DNA of 64,000 nt from assembly GCF_947496195.1 (NCBI RefSeq), contig NZ_CANMBY010000001.1:1302001-1366000 (forward strand), in the 5' to 3' direction. The translations under genes and the position numbers were made by a program. Each line of letters opens with the position of its first letter. The stretch's first letter is position 1. Of this stretch, positions 1 through 8,538 are shown piece after piece. The DNA comes from an uncultured Polaribacter sp. GTDB lineage: Bacteria; Bacteroidota; Bacteroidia; Flavobacteriales; Flavobacteriaceae. The notes below the pieces were generated by a model. The model did no database searches, was not told the origin of the DNA, and saw only the letters and a program-made list of their open reading frames with translations.

Positions 1-2015
1 TATTAGACCCATCTACACTTGGTGATTTCTTTAACTCAAGCAAAATAAATGAAGTTGGTGAAGTTAATGGTGAGTCTATTTCTAGACAAGAATTTGTTAA
101 CGAATTAGAAAGTTACAAACAACAAACAGGAGGTAGAGTTTCTGAAATGCAAGCTGCAAAAACAGTTTGGGATAACTTAATCCGTAAAAAAATATATGCA
201 AATCAATTAGAAGAGGCAGGTATTACTATTGGAGAGGCTGATGTTTGGAATGAAGTTACAAGTGCACAATTTGTTCAAAATAATCCACAATATCAAAATG
301 AGTTAGGAATGTTTGATGAAAATAAATTCAAACAATTTTTAGCAAATGAAAAAGAAAACCAAACACAACTTTGGTCTCAGTGGTCTAATTATATGGGTCA
401 GATTAAAGATAATGCTGAAAGAAATACGTATAATAATCTAGTAACTGCTGGTTTAGGAGCTTCTCTAAAAGAAGGAGAAACAGAATACTTTATAGACAAC
501 ACAAAAATTAATGCACAATTTGTATATGTACCTTATACAACTATTGCAGATAGTTTAGTTAAAATATCTAAATCAGAAGTAGAAGCATATATAAGTCAAA
601 GAAAAGATCAGTTTCAAGTTGAAGAAACAAGAGATATATCTTATGTAAAGTTCGATATCAATCCTACTGCTGATGATGAAAAAATTATTAAAGACGATGT
701 TGCTGCTTTAATTCCTGAATTAAAATCAGCTGAAAATCCAGCTGTATTTATTGCTGAAAATGGTTCAGATACCAATGTAAATTCGAATTTTCAGTATAAA
801 AATTTCATCAACCAAGAAGTTGCTGATAAAATTTATGAAGCAAATAAAGGAGATGTAGTTGGTCCATACAAAGACAAAGAGTACTTTAAAATTTCAAAAG
901 TTACAGAAGTAGCACAAATGCCAGACTCTGTAAGAGCTAGTCATATTTTAATTCCTCATGTTGGAGCACAAAGAGTTGCACCTGAAGTTACAAGAACTGA
1001 AGAAGATGCTAAAAAATTAGCAGATAGTTTACTAACAGTAATAAAAAGAAATAGAAACAAATTTTCTGATTTAGCTAAAGAATTTTCTTCAGATAGAGGT
1101 TCTGCTGAAAAAGGTGGAGATTTAGATTGGTTTAACTACAATAGAATGACTCCTGAATTTAGAGACTTTTCTTTTACTAATAAAAAAGGAGCAATGGATG
1201 TTGTTAAAACACCTTTTGGGTACCATATTATTAGAGTAGACGATCAAAAGAATACTCAGAAAGTAGTAAAATTAGCTACTTTTAGTAGAAAGATAGTTCC
1301 ATCAGAAGATACAGAAAATACTGTTTTTAGAAATGCAGAGCAATTTGCTTTAGAAGTTTCTAAAGGAGATGACTTCTTTGCTGTAGCAACAGAAAATAAA
1401 TTAAGTCCTAGACCAGCTGTAGGCTTAAAAGTTTTAGATGAAAATGTACCAGGTTTAGGAAACGAAAGACAAATTGTAAGTTGGGCTTTTAGTAAAGAAT
1501 CTTCAATAGGTGACTTTAAAAGATTTGATTTAGAAGGTAGTCATGTTGTAGCATATATTACTGCAAAAACTGAAAAAGGATTAATGCCAGTAGCTAAAGC
1601 TATTAATAGAGTAAGACCAATTTTAATGAATGAGAAAAAAGCAGAATTGCTTAAAGATAAGTTAGAAGGTAGTTCTATAGAAGATATTGCAAAAACTAAC
1701 AATACAAGTATTAGAACAGCTTCAAATGTAACTTTAAAGAGCCCTACAATTTCAGGAGTAGGGGTTGAGCCTAAAATAGTAGGAGCAATGTACAATGCTG
1801 AGTTAAATAAAGTTTATACTGCTTTAGAAGGTAATAAAGGAGTATTTAGTTTTAAAGTAACTAATAGAGTTTTACCTACAGCTTTACCTAATTACGATAG
1901 TAATAGAAAAAGAATCTCAGAAGCTAGAAAGCGTTTAACTTATAAAATGTTTGAGGCTTTAAAAGAAGCTACAGATATAGAAGATAATAGATCTATAATG
2001 TATAGTTCTAATTAA
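1..2015 (+). CDS. PpiD/SurA-type peptidylprolyl isomerase (5' end outside window)
   Basis: Periplasmic or inner-membrane-anchored foldase that catalyses prolyl cis-trans isomerisation of exported proteins. The frame is open to the window edge, reading LDPSTLGDFFNSSKINEVG from base 3, so the N-terminal membrane anchor of the PpiD family is not visible; the Met codon at 147 is internal. A SurA_N-like helical chaperone region covers about 60-500. A parvulin (rotamase) domain follows at about nt 930-1250, with the motifs SHILIPH, FSDLAKEFSSD, GGDLDWF and TPFGYHIIRV. About 250 further residues form a second helical, PPIase-like part, as in Bacteroidota PpiD proteins of roughly 700 residues. The gene ends before a bidirectional terminator shared with rho. 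Family assignment is firm; the choice of PpiD over SurA rests on the length and on domain order. Confidence 0.88.
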   Translation, partial: LDPSTLGDFFNSSKINEVGEVNGESISRQEFVNELESYKQQTGGRVSEMQAAKTVWDNLIRKKIYANQLEEAGITIGEADVWNEVTSAQFVQNNPQYQNELGMFDENKFKQFLANEKENQTQLWSQWSNYMGQIKDNAERNTYNNLVTAGLGASLKEGETEYFIDNTKINAQFVYVPYTTIADSLVKISKSEVEAYISQRKDQFQVEETRDISYVKFDINPTADDEKIIKDDVAALIPELKSAENPAVFIAENGSDTNVNSNFQYKNFINQEVADKIYEANKGDVVGPYKDKEYFKISKVTEVAQMPDSVRASHILIPHVGAQRVAPEVTRTEEDAKKLADSLLTVIKRNRNKFSDLAKEFSSDRGSAEKGGDLDWFNYNRMTPEFRDFSFTNKKGAMDVVKTPFGYHIIRVDDQKNTQKVVKLATFSRKIVPSEDTENTVFRNAEQFALEVSKGDDFFAVATENKLSPRPAVGLKVLDENVPGLGNERQIVSWAFSKESSIGDFKRFDLEGSHVVAYITAKTEKGLMPVAKAINRVRPILMNEKKAELLKDKLEGSSIEDIAKTNNTSIRTASNVTLKSPTISGVGVEPKIVGAMYNAELNKVYTALEGNKGVFSFKVTNRVLPTALPNYDSNRKRISEARKRLTYKMFEALKEATDIEDNRSIMYSSN

Positions 2016-2033
2016 GGATTTAACATTAACAAT

Positions 2034-2070
2034 AAAAAAAACCATCAAATAGTATTTGATGGTTTTTTTT
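2034..2070. terminator. Bidirectional intrinsic terminator between ppiD and rho
   Basis: A run of eight A (2034-2041) precedes CCATCAAATA, a one-base loop G, the complementary TATTTGATGG (2053-2062), then eight T (2063-2070). The perfect 10-bp stem flanked by A and T tracts serves both converging genes. Confidence 0.9.
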
Positions 2071-2087
2071 ATATATGATAATGAATT

Positions 2088-3734
2088 TTATCCATTCATA
2101 GAAATTAAAAACTCGTCATTATTTTTAGAGAATTTAATTCTTTCATTAATAAATTCCATTGCTTCTATTGGGTTCATATCAGCTAGATATTTACGTAACA
2201 CCCACATTCTTTGCACTGTTTTATCATCTAATAATAAATCATCACGTCTTGTAGAAGATTTAATTAAATCAATTGCAGGATAGATTCTTCTATTAGCTAT
2301 ATTACGTTCTAATTGTAGCTCCATGTTTCCAGTTCCTTTAAATTCTTCAAAGATAACTTCATCCATTTTAGAGCCAGTTTCTGTTAATGCTGTTGCAATA
2401 ATGGTTAAAGAACCACCACCTTCAATATTTCTAGCAGCTCCAAAGAAACGTTTAGGTTTGTGTAAAGCATTTGCATCTATACCACCAGAAAGTATTTTAC
2501 CTGATGCTGGAGCAACTGTGTTGTATGCTCTAGCTAAACGTGTAATAGAATCTAATAAGATAACAACATCATGTCCACACTCAACTAATCTTTTAGCTTT
2601 TTCTAATACTATATTAGCTACTTTAACGTGTTTATCTGCAGGTTCATCAAAAGTTGAAGCTACAACTTCTCCACGAACACTTCTTTGCATGTCTGTAACC
2701 TCTTCAGGTCTTTCATCTATTAATAAAACAATTTGATATACTTCTGGATGATTTGCAGCAATTGCATTAGCTACATCTTTTAGCAACATAGTTTTACCAG
2801 TCTTAGGCTGAGCAACAATCATACCTCTTTGCCCTTTTCCAATTGGTGAAAATAAGTCTATGATTCTTGTTGATAAAGAACTACCTTTTTCTGCTAAATT
2901 GAACTTTTGTTGAGGAAAAAGTGGTGTTAAGTGTTCAAAAGAAACACGATCTCTAACCACATTAGGGTTAAGTCCGTTTATTTTAGAAACTCTAATTAAA
3001 GGAAAATATTTTTCACCTTCTTTAGGTGGCCTAACATTACCTTTTACAGTATCTCCTGTTTTTAAACCAAACAATTTAATTTGTGATTGAGACACATAAA
3101 TATCATCTGGAGATGAAAGATAGTTGTAATCAGAAGATCTTAAAAAACCATAGCCATCAGGCATCATTTCTAAAACACCCTCACTTTCTATAATACCATC
3201 AAACTCAAAATCTGGATCTCTATATCTGTTGCCAGATTTGTTCCTATTATTTTTAGAGTTGTTGTGGTTATTATCTTTTCCTCTATTATTCTTATTATTC
3301 TGTTGATTGTTATTCCTTTGTTGATTTTTATGATGATTAGGTTTCTGATTTTTATCAGAACTCTTATCATCAGTATTTTCAGTATCCTTTTTTTCAGGAG
3401 ACTTCTTAGAAATAGGTTTTTCTTTAGCTTTTACTTTTGAATCAACATTCGAATCAACTTTTGAATCATTTTTTGGTTCAATTTTAGATTCTGTTTTAGG
3501 TTTATATTCATCTTGCTTATTTTCTACTTTTTTAACCACTCTTTTTCTTTTTGGTTTTTCAGTAGGTTTATCATTTTCAGACGAATTGGTTTTTGGGTTT
3601 GCTGCCTGCGTATCTAAAATTTGATACACCAAATCTAATTTTTTTAATTGGCTAGTTTTTTTTAAACCAATAGATTTTGCAATAACTTGAAGTTCAGCAA
3701 GAGTTTTTGCTTTTAGTTCTGAGATTTCGAACAT
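2088..3734 (-). CDS. rho: Transcription termination factor Rho
   Basis: Hexameric RNA-dependent ATPase that loads on nascent RNA and releases RNA polymerase. Domains seen in the 548 residues: Rho_N SAP-like fold at 1-40; a highly charged, low-complexity insert at about 48-172, first Lys/Glu/Ser/Asp-rich and then Asn/Gln/Lys-rich ([10 protein letters not shown]); a cold-shock-type RNA-binding fold at about 185-255 ([10 protein letters not shown]); and a RecA-type ATPase with Walker A QPKTGKTM at 309-316 and Walker [18 protein letters not shown]. coli Rho has 419 residues; the excess here is the insert, which is typical of Bacteroidota. It is divergent from the DUF4293 gene and converges on ppiD. 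A TATCTTTA hexamer-like -7 element lies at 3768-3775 on the minus strand, about 30 bases before the start. Confidence 0.97.
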   Translation of the reverse strand: MFEISELKAKTLAELQVIAKSIGLKKTSQLKKLDLVYQILDTQAANPKTNSSENDKPTEKPKRKRVVKKVENKQDEYKPKTESKIEPKNDSKVDSNVDSKVKAKEKPISKKSPEKKDTENTDDKSSDKNQKPNHHKNQQRNNNQQNNKNNRGKDNNHNNSKNNRNKSGNRYRDPDFEFDGIIESEGVLEMMPDGYGFLRSSDYNYLSSPDDIYVSQSQIKLFGLKTGDTVKGNVRPPKEGEKYFPLIRVSKINGLNPNVVRDRVSFEHLTPLFPQQKFNLAEKGSSLSTRIIDLFSPIGKGQRGMIVAQPKTGKTMLLKDVANAIAANHPEVYQIVLLIDERPEEVTDMQRSVRGEVVASTFDEPADKHVKVANIVLEKAKRLVECGHDVVILLDSITRLARAYNTVAPASGKILSGGIDANALHKPKRFFGAARNIEGGGSLTIIATALTETGSKMDEVIFEEFKGTGNMELQLERNIANRRIYPAIDLIKSSTRRDDLLLDDKTVQRMWVLRKYLADMNPIEAMEFINERIKFSKNNDEFLISMNG

Positions 3735-3899
3735 TTATAATATTGTATTAATTAATATAATCTTTTGTAAAGATATTTTTTGAAACTGTTTTGAAATTTT
3801 GGTATATATATAGTACTATATAAACCAGTTGTGAGGTTCTTAAAGCAAATATAATCTTTTTTTTTTACAATAAGGTTTTCTCATTAAAAAAGAAGTGTT

Positions 3900-3907
3900 T
3901 ATTTTTG
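3900..3907 (+). promoter_or_regulatory. -7 promoter element of the DUF4293 gene
   Basis: TATTTTTG matches the Bacteroidota -7 consensus TAnnTTTG, 17 bases before the ATG at 3925. It lies inside the longer GTG-initiated frame that opens at 3895, so it argues for the downstream start. Confidence 0.6.
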
Positions 3908-3924
3908 ACCATTCAAAAAATAAT

Positions 3925-4356
3925 ATGATTCAAAGAATACAAACAGTTTACCTATTATTAACTTCTGTAATAAGTGGAGTTTTAATTTTTGTTTTTAATC
4001 TTTGGGAGACTATAAAACAAGAAATATTTGTTGTAGATTTGTTTTCTAGAGAAGCAATTACTTTAAAAGTAATTCCTTTTATGTTCTTTGCGTCTGCGTT
4101 GTTAGCTTTAATAGCTATTTTTTTATTTAAAAATAGAAAGCTGCAATTTGTTTTTGGACGTATTATAATTTTGATAAACCTTTTTTTATTAGGATTATTG
4201 ATTTATTTGTCTCTAAATTTATCTGGAGAAGCTTCGGTTTCTGAGAAGGGTATTGGGATGTTCTTACCGGTTTTAGCTATTTTGTTTATTGTTTTGGCAA
4301 ATAAAGCTATTAAAAAGGATGAAGATCTTGTAAAATCTGTAGACAGATTGAGGTAA
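3925..4356 (+). CDS. DUF4293 family membrane protein
   Basis: Integral membrane protein of about 143 residues with four predicted hydrophobic segments, starting with MIQRIQTVYLLLTSVISG, the usual N-terminus of the DUF4293 family. The frame can be extended to a GTG at 3895, but that region holds the -7 promoter element TATTTTTG, and the family begins at the ATG at 3925. Function is unknown. Its head-to-head position with rho is a recurrent arrangement in flavobacteria (from memory, not checked). A good intrinsic terminator follows at 4384-4409, so it is probably monocistronic. Confidence 0.85.
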   Translation: MIQRIQTVYLLLTSVISGVLIFVFNLWETIKQEIFVVDLFSREAITLKVIPFMFFASALLALIAIFLFKNRKLQFVFGRIIILINLFLLGLLIYLSLNLSGEASVSEKGIGMFLPVLAILFIVLANKAIKKDEDLVKSVDRLR

Positions 4357-4383
4357 TTTTAACAAATAGTATATTTAGTGCGT

Positions 4384-4409
4384 AAAACCGAGATTATTCT
4401 CGGTTTTTT
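4384..4409 (+). terminator. Intrinsic terminator after the DUF4293 gene
   Basis: AAAACCGAGA (4384-4393), loop TTAT, TCTCGGTTTT (4398-4407), then T to 4409. Perfect 10-bp stem. Confidence 0.85.
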
Positions 4410-4526
4410 GCTTTTCTAGAATATTTTTAAAGAAAAAAAATATTTCTACTTTTAAAAAATCTATTAAATTCGTTTTTTAAAAAAATAGATAATATATTGA
4501 TAAACAATTATTTGTGATTTTCTATC

Positions 4527-4590
4527 TCCCTGTTTTCAGGGAGTGCAATCCCTGAAAACAGGGATGTAAAAATTTCACTGTAAATAGGGA
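4527..4590. promoter_or_regulatory. Three palindromic boxes upstream of the response regulator
   Basis: Box 1 TCCCTGTTTTCAGGGA (4527-4542) and box 2 TCCCTGAAAACAGGGA (4549-4564) are perfect inverted copies separated by GTGCAA. Each is itself a dyad, TCCCTG-N4-CAGGGA. A degenerate third copy, TCACTGTAAATAGGGA (4575-4590), matches box 2 at 13 of 16 bases. Box starts are 22 and 26 bases apart, about two to two and a half helical turns. The cluster ends 23 bases before a TAAATTTG promoter element. This looks like an operator array, probably for a dimeric regulator such as the adjacent LuxR-type protein; binding is inferred. Confidence 0.65.
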
Positions 4591-4613
4591 TTGTGAGAAC
4601 TAATTTCCTAACT

Positions 4614-4621
4614 TAAATTTG
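4614..4621 (+). promoter_or_regulatory. -7 promoter element of the response regulator gene
   Basis: TAAATTTG fits TAnnTTTG and lies only 10 bases before the ATG at 4632, predicting a very short leader. A TTG at 4591-4593 is a possible -33 element, 20 bases upstream, and falls next to the third palindromic box. Confidence 0.6.
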
Positions 4622-4631
4622 TAATATACCA

Positions 4632-5300
4632 ATGAGTAAAAAGATTTACGTTCACGTAGCTGATGATCATAAGATAGTAATCGAAGGAATCATAGCTGTA
4701 ATAAATACCGACGATGATATTGAAGTTGTTGATTATTCTTTAACAGGAACTCAAGTAACTAAATGGTTTGATAATAGAAAAAACAAAGCAGATGTTTTAG
4801 TTTTAGATATTAACATTCCTGAATTAGATGGCTTTGAAGTTGTAAAGCATTTAAGAAAAAAGGTTAACAAACCTAAAATTATTATAGTTTCTAGTTATAA
4901 TGATATTCGAATAGTAGAAGAGATGTTAAAACTCGGATGCTCTGGTTATATCACAAAGAATAACGCTGGTGCTCATATCATTAATGCAATAAAGGCAGTA
5001 GTTCAAGGAGAACAATACTTTAGTAGTGATGTACAAAAAGATATGTTACAGAAGTATGTTAATAAAAAAGAAGTGCCTCATGGAGATGCCCCTGAGTCAT
5101 TTTTAATGGAAACTTTAACAGATAGAGAAATTGAAGTTTTAAGATTAATAACCCAAGAACATAATACACCAGAAATTGCGGATAAATTAAATGTAAGTGT
5201 TAGTACAATTGAAACACATAGAAAAAGTTTATTAAAAAAATTAAAAGTAAAAAATGCAGTAGGCTTAGCAATGTATGCTATAAAATATAAAATAATATAA
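4632..5300 (+). CDS. LuxR/NarL-type response regulator
   Basis: Cytoplasmic two-component regulator of 222 residues. The receiver domain (1 to about 125) shows the acidic pair D11-D12, the phospho-acceptor D59 in VLVLDINIP, and a conserved Lys in YITKN. The C-terminal LuxR helix-turn-helix (about 158-222) carries LTDREIEVLRLI and the recognition segment VSVSTIETHRKSLLKKL. It lies upstream of a repeat-containing lipoprotein and a TPR sensor kinase, its probable partner. The promoter region carries three palindromic boxes, suggesting autoregulation. The gap to the lipoprotein gene is 159 bases, so the downstream pair may have its own promoter. Confidence 0.95.
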   Translation: MSKKIYVHVADDHKIVIEGIIAVINTDDDIEVVDYSLTGTQVTKWFDNRKNKADVLVLDINIPELDGFEVVKHLRKKVNKPKIIIVSSYNDIRIVEEMLKLGCSGYITKNNAGAHIINAIKAVVQGEQYFSSDVQKDMLQKYVNKKEVPHGDAPESFLMETLTDREIEVLRLITQEHNTPEIADKLNVSVSTIETHRKSLLKKLKVKNAVGLAMYAIKYKII

Positions 5301-5301
5301 T

Positions 5302-5400
5302 CCCCCAATATTATTTTATTAAAAAAAACATTTTGGTCGGAATTTTAACTGTTTTACATGGTTAATCCCTAAAAATTTCGACTATATAATTCCCCCAGTA
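5302..5400. promoter_or_regulatory. Paired C-tract motifs between response regulator and lipoprotein genes
   Basis: Two copies of ATAATNCCCCCA occur at about 5297-5307 and 5387-5397, each followed by an AT-rich TAnTATT stretch. Between them, TAATCCCTAAAAATTT at about 5363 resembles a half box of the palindromes at 4527-4590. A third ATTCCCCCA lies at 20267-20275 upstream of the PAS paralogues. C5 runs are rare in this AT-rich sequence. Function unknown. Confidence 0.35.
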
Positions 5401-5459
5401 ATATTTGTTTTAGTAATACATTGCAAGCCTACTTTTTTAAATTTATAAATTAAATAACC

Positions 5460-6137
5460 ATGAAAAAAACAAACCTTTTAGCTATTTTAGCTTGTATCTC
5501 TTTAGTATTTTCTTCTTGTAACACAGAAGATGACGTTGCTTTAGATTCACCAAATGCAAAATCATTAAAGTCTTTTGAAATTAAAAAAGATTTATCTGGT
5601 AAATATTATTTAGATTTTGATGTAAATGACGGAACAAAAGTTGATAAGTTTTACAATAAAGAAACTAAAACAAATGAACTATATTTATCATCATCTGATG
5701 TTAATGCAAAAAATAATTTTTCTGAAGAATTTGGTTTAAATAATTCTGAGTTAAAAATAGGATTTGTAGACATGGCCTCTTCTAATAGTAAATCAATTTC
5801 TATTATAGATGACAACATTGTATTAGCAAAAGGAAAATCTCAAGGATTAAAAAGCTATAGTGTAAAAAGTGTTGAAGATGGTATTTATAAATTAGATTTT
5901 AAAGTTTCTAATGGAATAAGTGTAGATTTTACTTATAATCAAGAAGCTGATACTTATGAAATTCATTTAGATAATGGTAAGTCAAGTAAAAAGAATTTTA
6001 CGAAAAACTTTGAAAAAGAGGCTGGTAAAGTTTTAAAAATTGATTTTGTAAATCATTATGCTGGTGGTACATCTAAATCAGAATTATTAGAAGCACCAAG
6101 AAAACCAAGAATAATTATTGATGATTTTAATAATTAA
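5460..6137 (+). CDS. Lipoprotein with two tandem repeats, in a two-component island
   Basis: Secreted lipoprotein of 225 residues with a lipobox ending in C20 (LVFSSC). I do not recognise a named domain. The mature part is an internal duplication: residues 37-112 and 131-207 align throughout, sharing KSF/KSY starts, KYYLDFDVNDGTKVD versus IYKLDFKVSNGISVD, a Y-N-E-T/D-Y-E-hydrophobic-L strand, an NFxxxF segment, and the LKIGFVDMAS versus LKIDFVNHYA ending, each closing with a Ser/Lys pair. The short tail is basic then acidic. It is 17 bases ahead of the sensor kinase gene and probably cotranscribed, so a role as an accessory sensor or an output of that system is plausible but inferred. Confidence 0.8.
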   Translation: MKKTNLLAILACISLVFSSCNTEDDVALDSPNAKSLKSFEIKKDLSGKYYLDFDVNDGTKVDKFYNKETKTNELYLSSSDVNAKNNFSEEFGLNNSELKIGFVDMASSNSKSISIIDDNIVLAKGKSQGLKSYSVKSVEDGIYKLDFKVSNGISVDFTYNQEADTYEIHLDNGKSSKKNFTKNFEKEAGKVLKIDFVNHYAGGTSKSELLEAPRKPRIIIDDFNN

Positions 6138-6154
6138 TAACAAATAAGATATAA

Positions 6155-7960
6155 TTGAAAAAAGAAAAAATACTAATATTTATATTATTTTTCTTTAGCC
6201 TAAAATTATTAAGCTCAGAATTTAAATCTATCATAAAAGAAGTTTCTATTAAAAAGGAGACTTCTTTTGTTTTTGTTCAAGAAAATGATACTATTTATGA
6301 TTATAAGCTTAAACAAATAGTAGGATTATACGAAAAAGAAAAATATGGTGAAGTTTTAAAGAGAACATTGAATCTTAAAGACAGTATACCTGAAAATAAA
6401 ATAAAGTTAAGATTTGATATTAATTTTTTAATAGCTGAAACCTATAAGATTACCAATAAAAGGGATGAGTCTTTGTCATATTATAAAAAAGCTTTATCTC
6501 TATTAAGTTCTTTAAATGCATTAGATTCTAAAGAGATTTCATCTTATGATTTAGAATTTGTAAAAACTTACCAAAGAATTGGTTCATCATTTCAGAAACT
6601 TGATTTAATAGATACTACGAAATTTTATATTGATAGTGCTAAATATTATTTTAAAAAGGTAGAAAATTACACATCTTTAAATGATGAAGTTTTAGATTAT
6701 AAAGCAAGTACTTATAATAATTTATCAGGTATTTATCAAAAAGATTCCTCTTTTCAAGAAGCAGAGAAATATGCATTTAAAGCTTTAGAGATACATAAAA
6801 AAAGGAATAATGAATTAAGTCAAGCTACATCATTAAGTCATATAGGTAATATTTATCTAAACCAAGAAAGGTATGAAGATTCCAAAAACATTTATTTTGA
6901 AGCTATTGAACTTATAAATAATCAAAAATCTTCTAAAGCTATTGAAGTTAAAGCTGACTTATATTTTAATTTAGCTTGGGCCATGCGTAATTTGGAAGAG
7001 GTAGAGGCTTATGATAATTTGGAAAAATCTTATGAATTTACAGATAGGATCAGAGATAAGAGTGTTCAAAGGATGATTGAATCTGTAACAGCAGAACACA
7101 ATGTAAATCAAGTTAGAAAAGAAGAAGCATCAAAGAGATTAATACAAGAACAAAGATTTTGGATTGTTGGTGGTTTTGGGTTGCTTGTCATAATTTCTTT
7201 AACTTTTTATGTTATTTTATATTATCAAAGAAAGAGAACTTTAGCTTTACGACTTGCTAATATAGATTATGAACAAAAACAGAAAATTGATGCTGTAAAA
7301 TCAGAATCTCAGACTAGAGTTTTAAACGCTACAATAGATGGTAAAGAAACAGAACGTAAAGAAATCGCAGAAACTTTACACGATAATGTAAGTGCATTAC
7401 TATCTTCTGCAAATCTTCATTTACAAGCATCTAGAAAACATTTTAAAGGTAATATTCCAATAGAAATTTACAAGAGTGAGCAAATAATAAACGAGGCTTC
7501 AGAAAAAATTAGAGATTTATCTCACACACTTGTCTCTTCTATACTTTTAAAATTTGGGTTAACTTTTGCAGTAAAAGATATTGTAGATAAATATTCAAAT
7601 TCATCTTTACAAATAGATGCAGATGTTGATATGCTTAGAAGATTTGATCAAAAATTTGAGATTAAAACATTTAATATTATTCAAGAAATTTTAAATAATG
7701 TTTTAAAACACAGTAAAGCAAAAAATGCTAAGGTTAGTATTAAAGAAAACAATGGAAAACTTTTAATTAGCATTATTGACGATGGTATTGGTTTTGATAA
7801 AACTAAAATTAATTTAAAAGATGGTTTGGGTATTAACCAAATTGATGCCAGAATAAGAATGATGAAAGGTGATTTCTTTATAGATTCTAAGAAAGGTTTA
7901 GGTACTAAAGTAAAAATAGATTTACCAATTCAAGAAAAAGAAACTTCAATTAGCGCTTAG
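6155..7960 (+). CDS. TPR-containing sensor histidine kinase
   Basis: Inner-membrane sensor kinase of 601 residues, starting at a TTG that opens a signal peptide (KKEKILIFILFFFSL). The periplasmic part, about 40-320, consists of tetratricopeptide repeats (for example YNNLSGIYQKDSSFQEAEKYAFKALEIH, visible near nt 6710-6790). One membrane helix lies at about 333-353. The dimerisation domain is of the HisKA_3 kind, with phospho-acceptor H409 in ETLHDNVSALL, followed by an HATPase domain with N-box EILNNVLKHSKAKN, G1 DDGIGF and G2 GLGINQI. HisKA_3 kinases pair with NarL/LuxR regulators, which matches the upstream gene at 4632. The 3' end overlaps the converging phosphoesterase gene by 11 bases. 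Confidence 0.93.
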   Translation: MKKEKILIFILFFFSLKLLSSEFKSIIKEVSIKKETSFVFVQENDTIYDYKLKQIVGLYEKEKYGEVLKRTLNLKDSIPENKIKLRFDINFLIAETYKITNKRDESLSYYKKALSLLSSLNALDSKEISSYDLEFVKTYQRIGSSFQKLDLIDTTKFYIDSAKYYFKKVENYTSLNDEVLDYKASTYNNLSGIYQKDSSFQEAEKYAFKALEIHKKRNNELSQATSLSHIGNIYLNQERYEDSKNIYFEAIELINNQKSSKAIEVKADLYFNLAWAMRNLEEVEAYDNLEKSYEFTDRIRDKSVQRMIESVTAEHNVNQVRKEEASKRLIQEQRFWIVGGFGLLVIISLTFYVILYYQRKRTLALRLANIDYEQKQKIDAVKSESQTRVLNATIDGKETERKEIAETLHDNVSALLSSANLHLQASRKHFKGNIPIEIYKSEQIINEASEKIRDLSHTLVSSILLKFGLTFAVKDIVDKYSNSSLQIDADVDMLRRFDQKFEIKTFNIIQEILNNVLKHSKAKNAKVSIKENNGKLLISIIDDGIGFDKTKINLKDGLGINQIDARIRMMKGDFFIDSKKGLGTKVKIDLPIQEKETSISA

Positions 7961-8444
7961 CTAGTTCAATTATTTCTAGATTTTTTATGTCGCTCTTATC
8001 AACTTCAAAACGAAGCATTGTTCTAATTTTATGAAAACCGTGTTTGCCAGCTGCACCAGGATTTAAATGCAGTAATTCTAGCTTTTTATCATATTGAACC
8101 TTTAAGATATGTGAGTGACCAGATATAAAGATTTTTGGAGGATTTTGTTTAATTTCTTCTCTAATACGTAAATTATATTTATTGGGGTAACCACCTATAT
8201 GAGTCATCCAAATAGTAATATTTTCAATAGTAAATTTTAAGTCTAATGGAAATTCAGCTCTAGCATCTTTATCATCAATATTACCATAAACAGCTCTTAA
8301 AGGTTTTATTTTTTTTAAAGTATCTGTAACTTTTAAATCACCAATATCTCCTGCATGCCAAACTTCATCTGCTTGTTTTACAAACTTTAAGATTTGTTCG
8401 TCTATGTAACTATGAGTATCTGATAATAGTAAGATTTTCTTCAT
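7950..8444 (-). CDS. YfcE/MJ0936-type metallophosphoesterase
   Basis: Cytoplasmic calcineurin-like phosphodiesterase of 164 residues. Metal-binding motifs appear in order: LLLSDTHS, HAGDIGD, YGNIDDKDAR and SGHSHILK. The start at the ATG at 8444 (MKKILLLSDTHS) matches the family. A 16-codon upstream extension to 8492 is possible, but the minus-strand -7 element TACTTTTG at 8480-8487 lies within it. The physiological substrate is unknown; relatives act on bis-p-nitrophenyl phosphate or on cyclic nucleotides. It is divergent from truA, with the two promoters about 20 bases apart. Confidence 0.87.
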   Translation of the reverse strand: MKKILLLSDTHSYIDEQILKFVKQADEVWHAGDIGDLKVTDTLKKIKPLRAVYGNIDDKDARAEFPLDLKFTIENITIWMTHIGGYPNKYNLRIREEIKQNPPKIFISGHSHILKVQYDKKLELLHLNPGAAGKHGFHKIRTMLRFEVDKSDIKNLEIIELAKR

Positions 8445-8479
8445 AAAAAGTAAGAAAAGTTTAACGTCTTCATCTTTAT

Positions 8480-8487
8480 CAAAAGTA
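8480..8487 (-). promoter_or_regulatory. -7 promoter element of the phosphoesterase gene
   Basis: On the minus strand TACTTTTG matches TAnnTTTG, about 35 bases before the ATG at 8444. It fixes the downstream start. Confidence 0.55.
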
Positions 8488-8508
8488 ATCATAACAAAAT
8501 AAATTCCT

Positions 8509-8516
8509 TAATTTTG
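8509..8516 (+). promoter_or_regulatory. -7 promoter element of truA
   Basis: TAATTTTG fits TAnnTTTG, 22 bases before the TTG start at 8539. A second match, TATTTTTG at 8534-8541, overlaps the start codon itself and is less likely to be used for this protein. Confidence 0.55.
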
Positions 8517-8538
8517 ACAGTTATTAAATCACTTATTT

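Noticed and set aside
1541..1795. Minus-strand frame inside ppiD
   Set aside because: Shadow of a convincing gene on the other strand, with no family resemblance.
2323..2736. Plus-strand frame of 137 codons opposite rho
   Set aside because: Lies wholly within the conserved ATPase domain of rho and has no start context or known domain.
3188..3370. Minus-strand frame inside the rho insert
   Set aside because: Produced by the Asn/Lys-rich codons read in another frame; rho's own frame continues through it.
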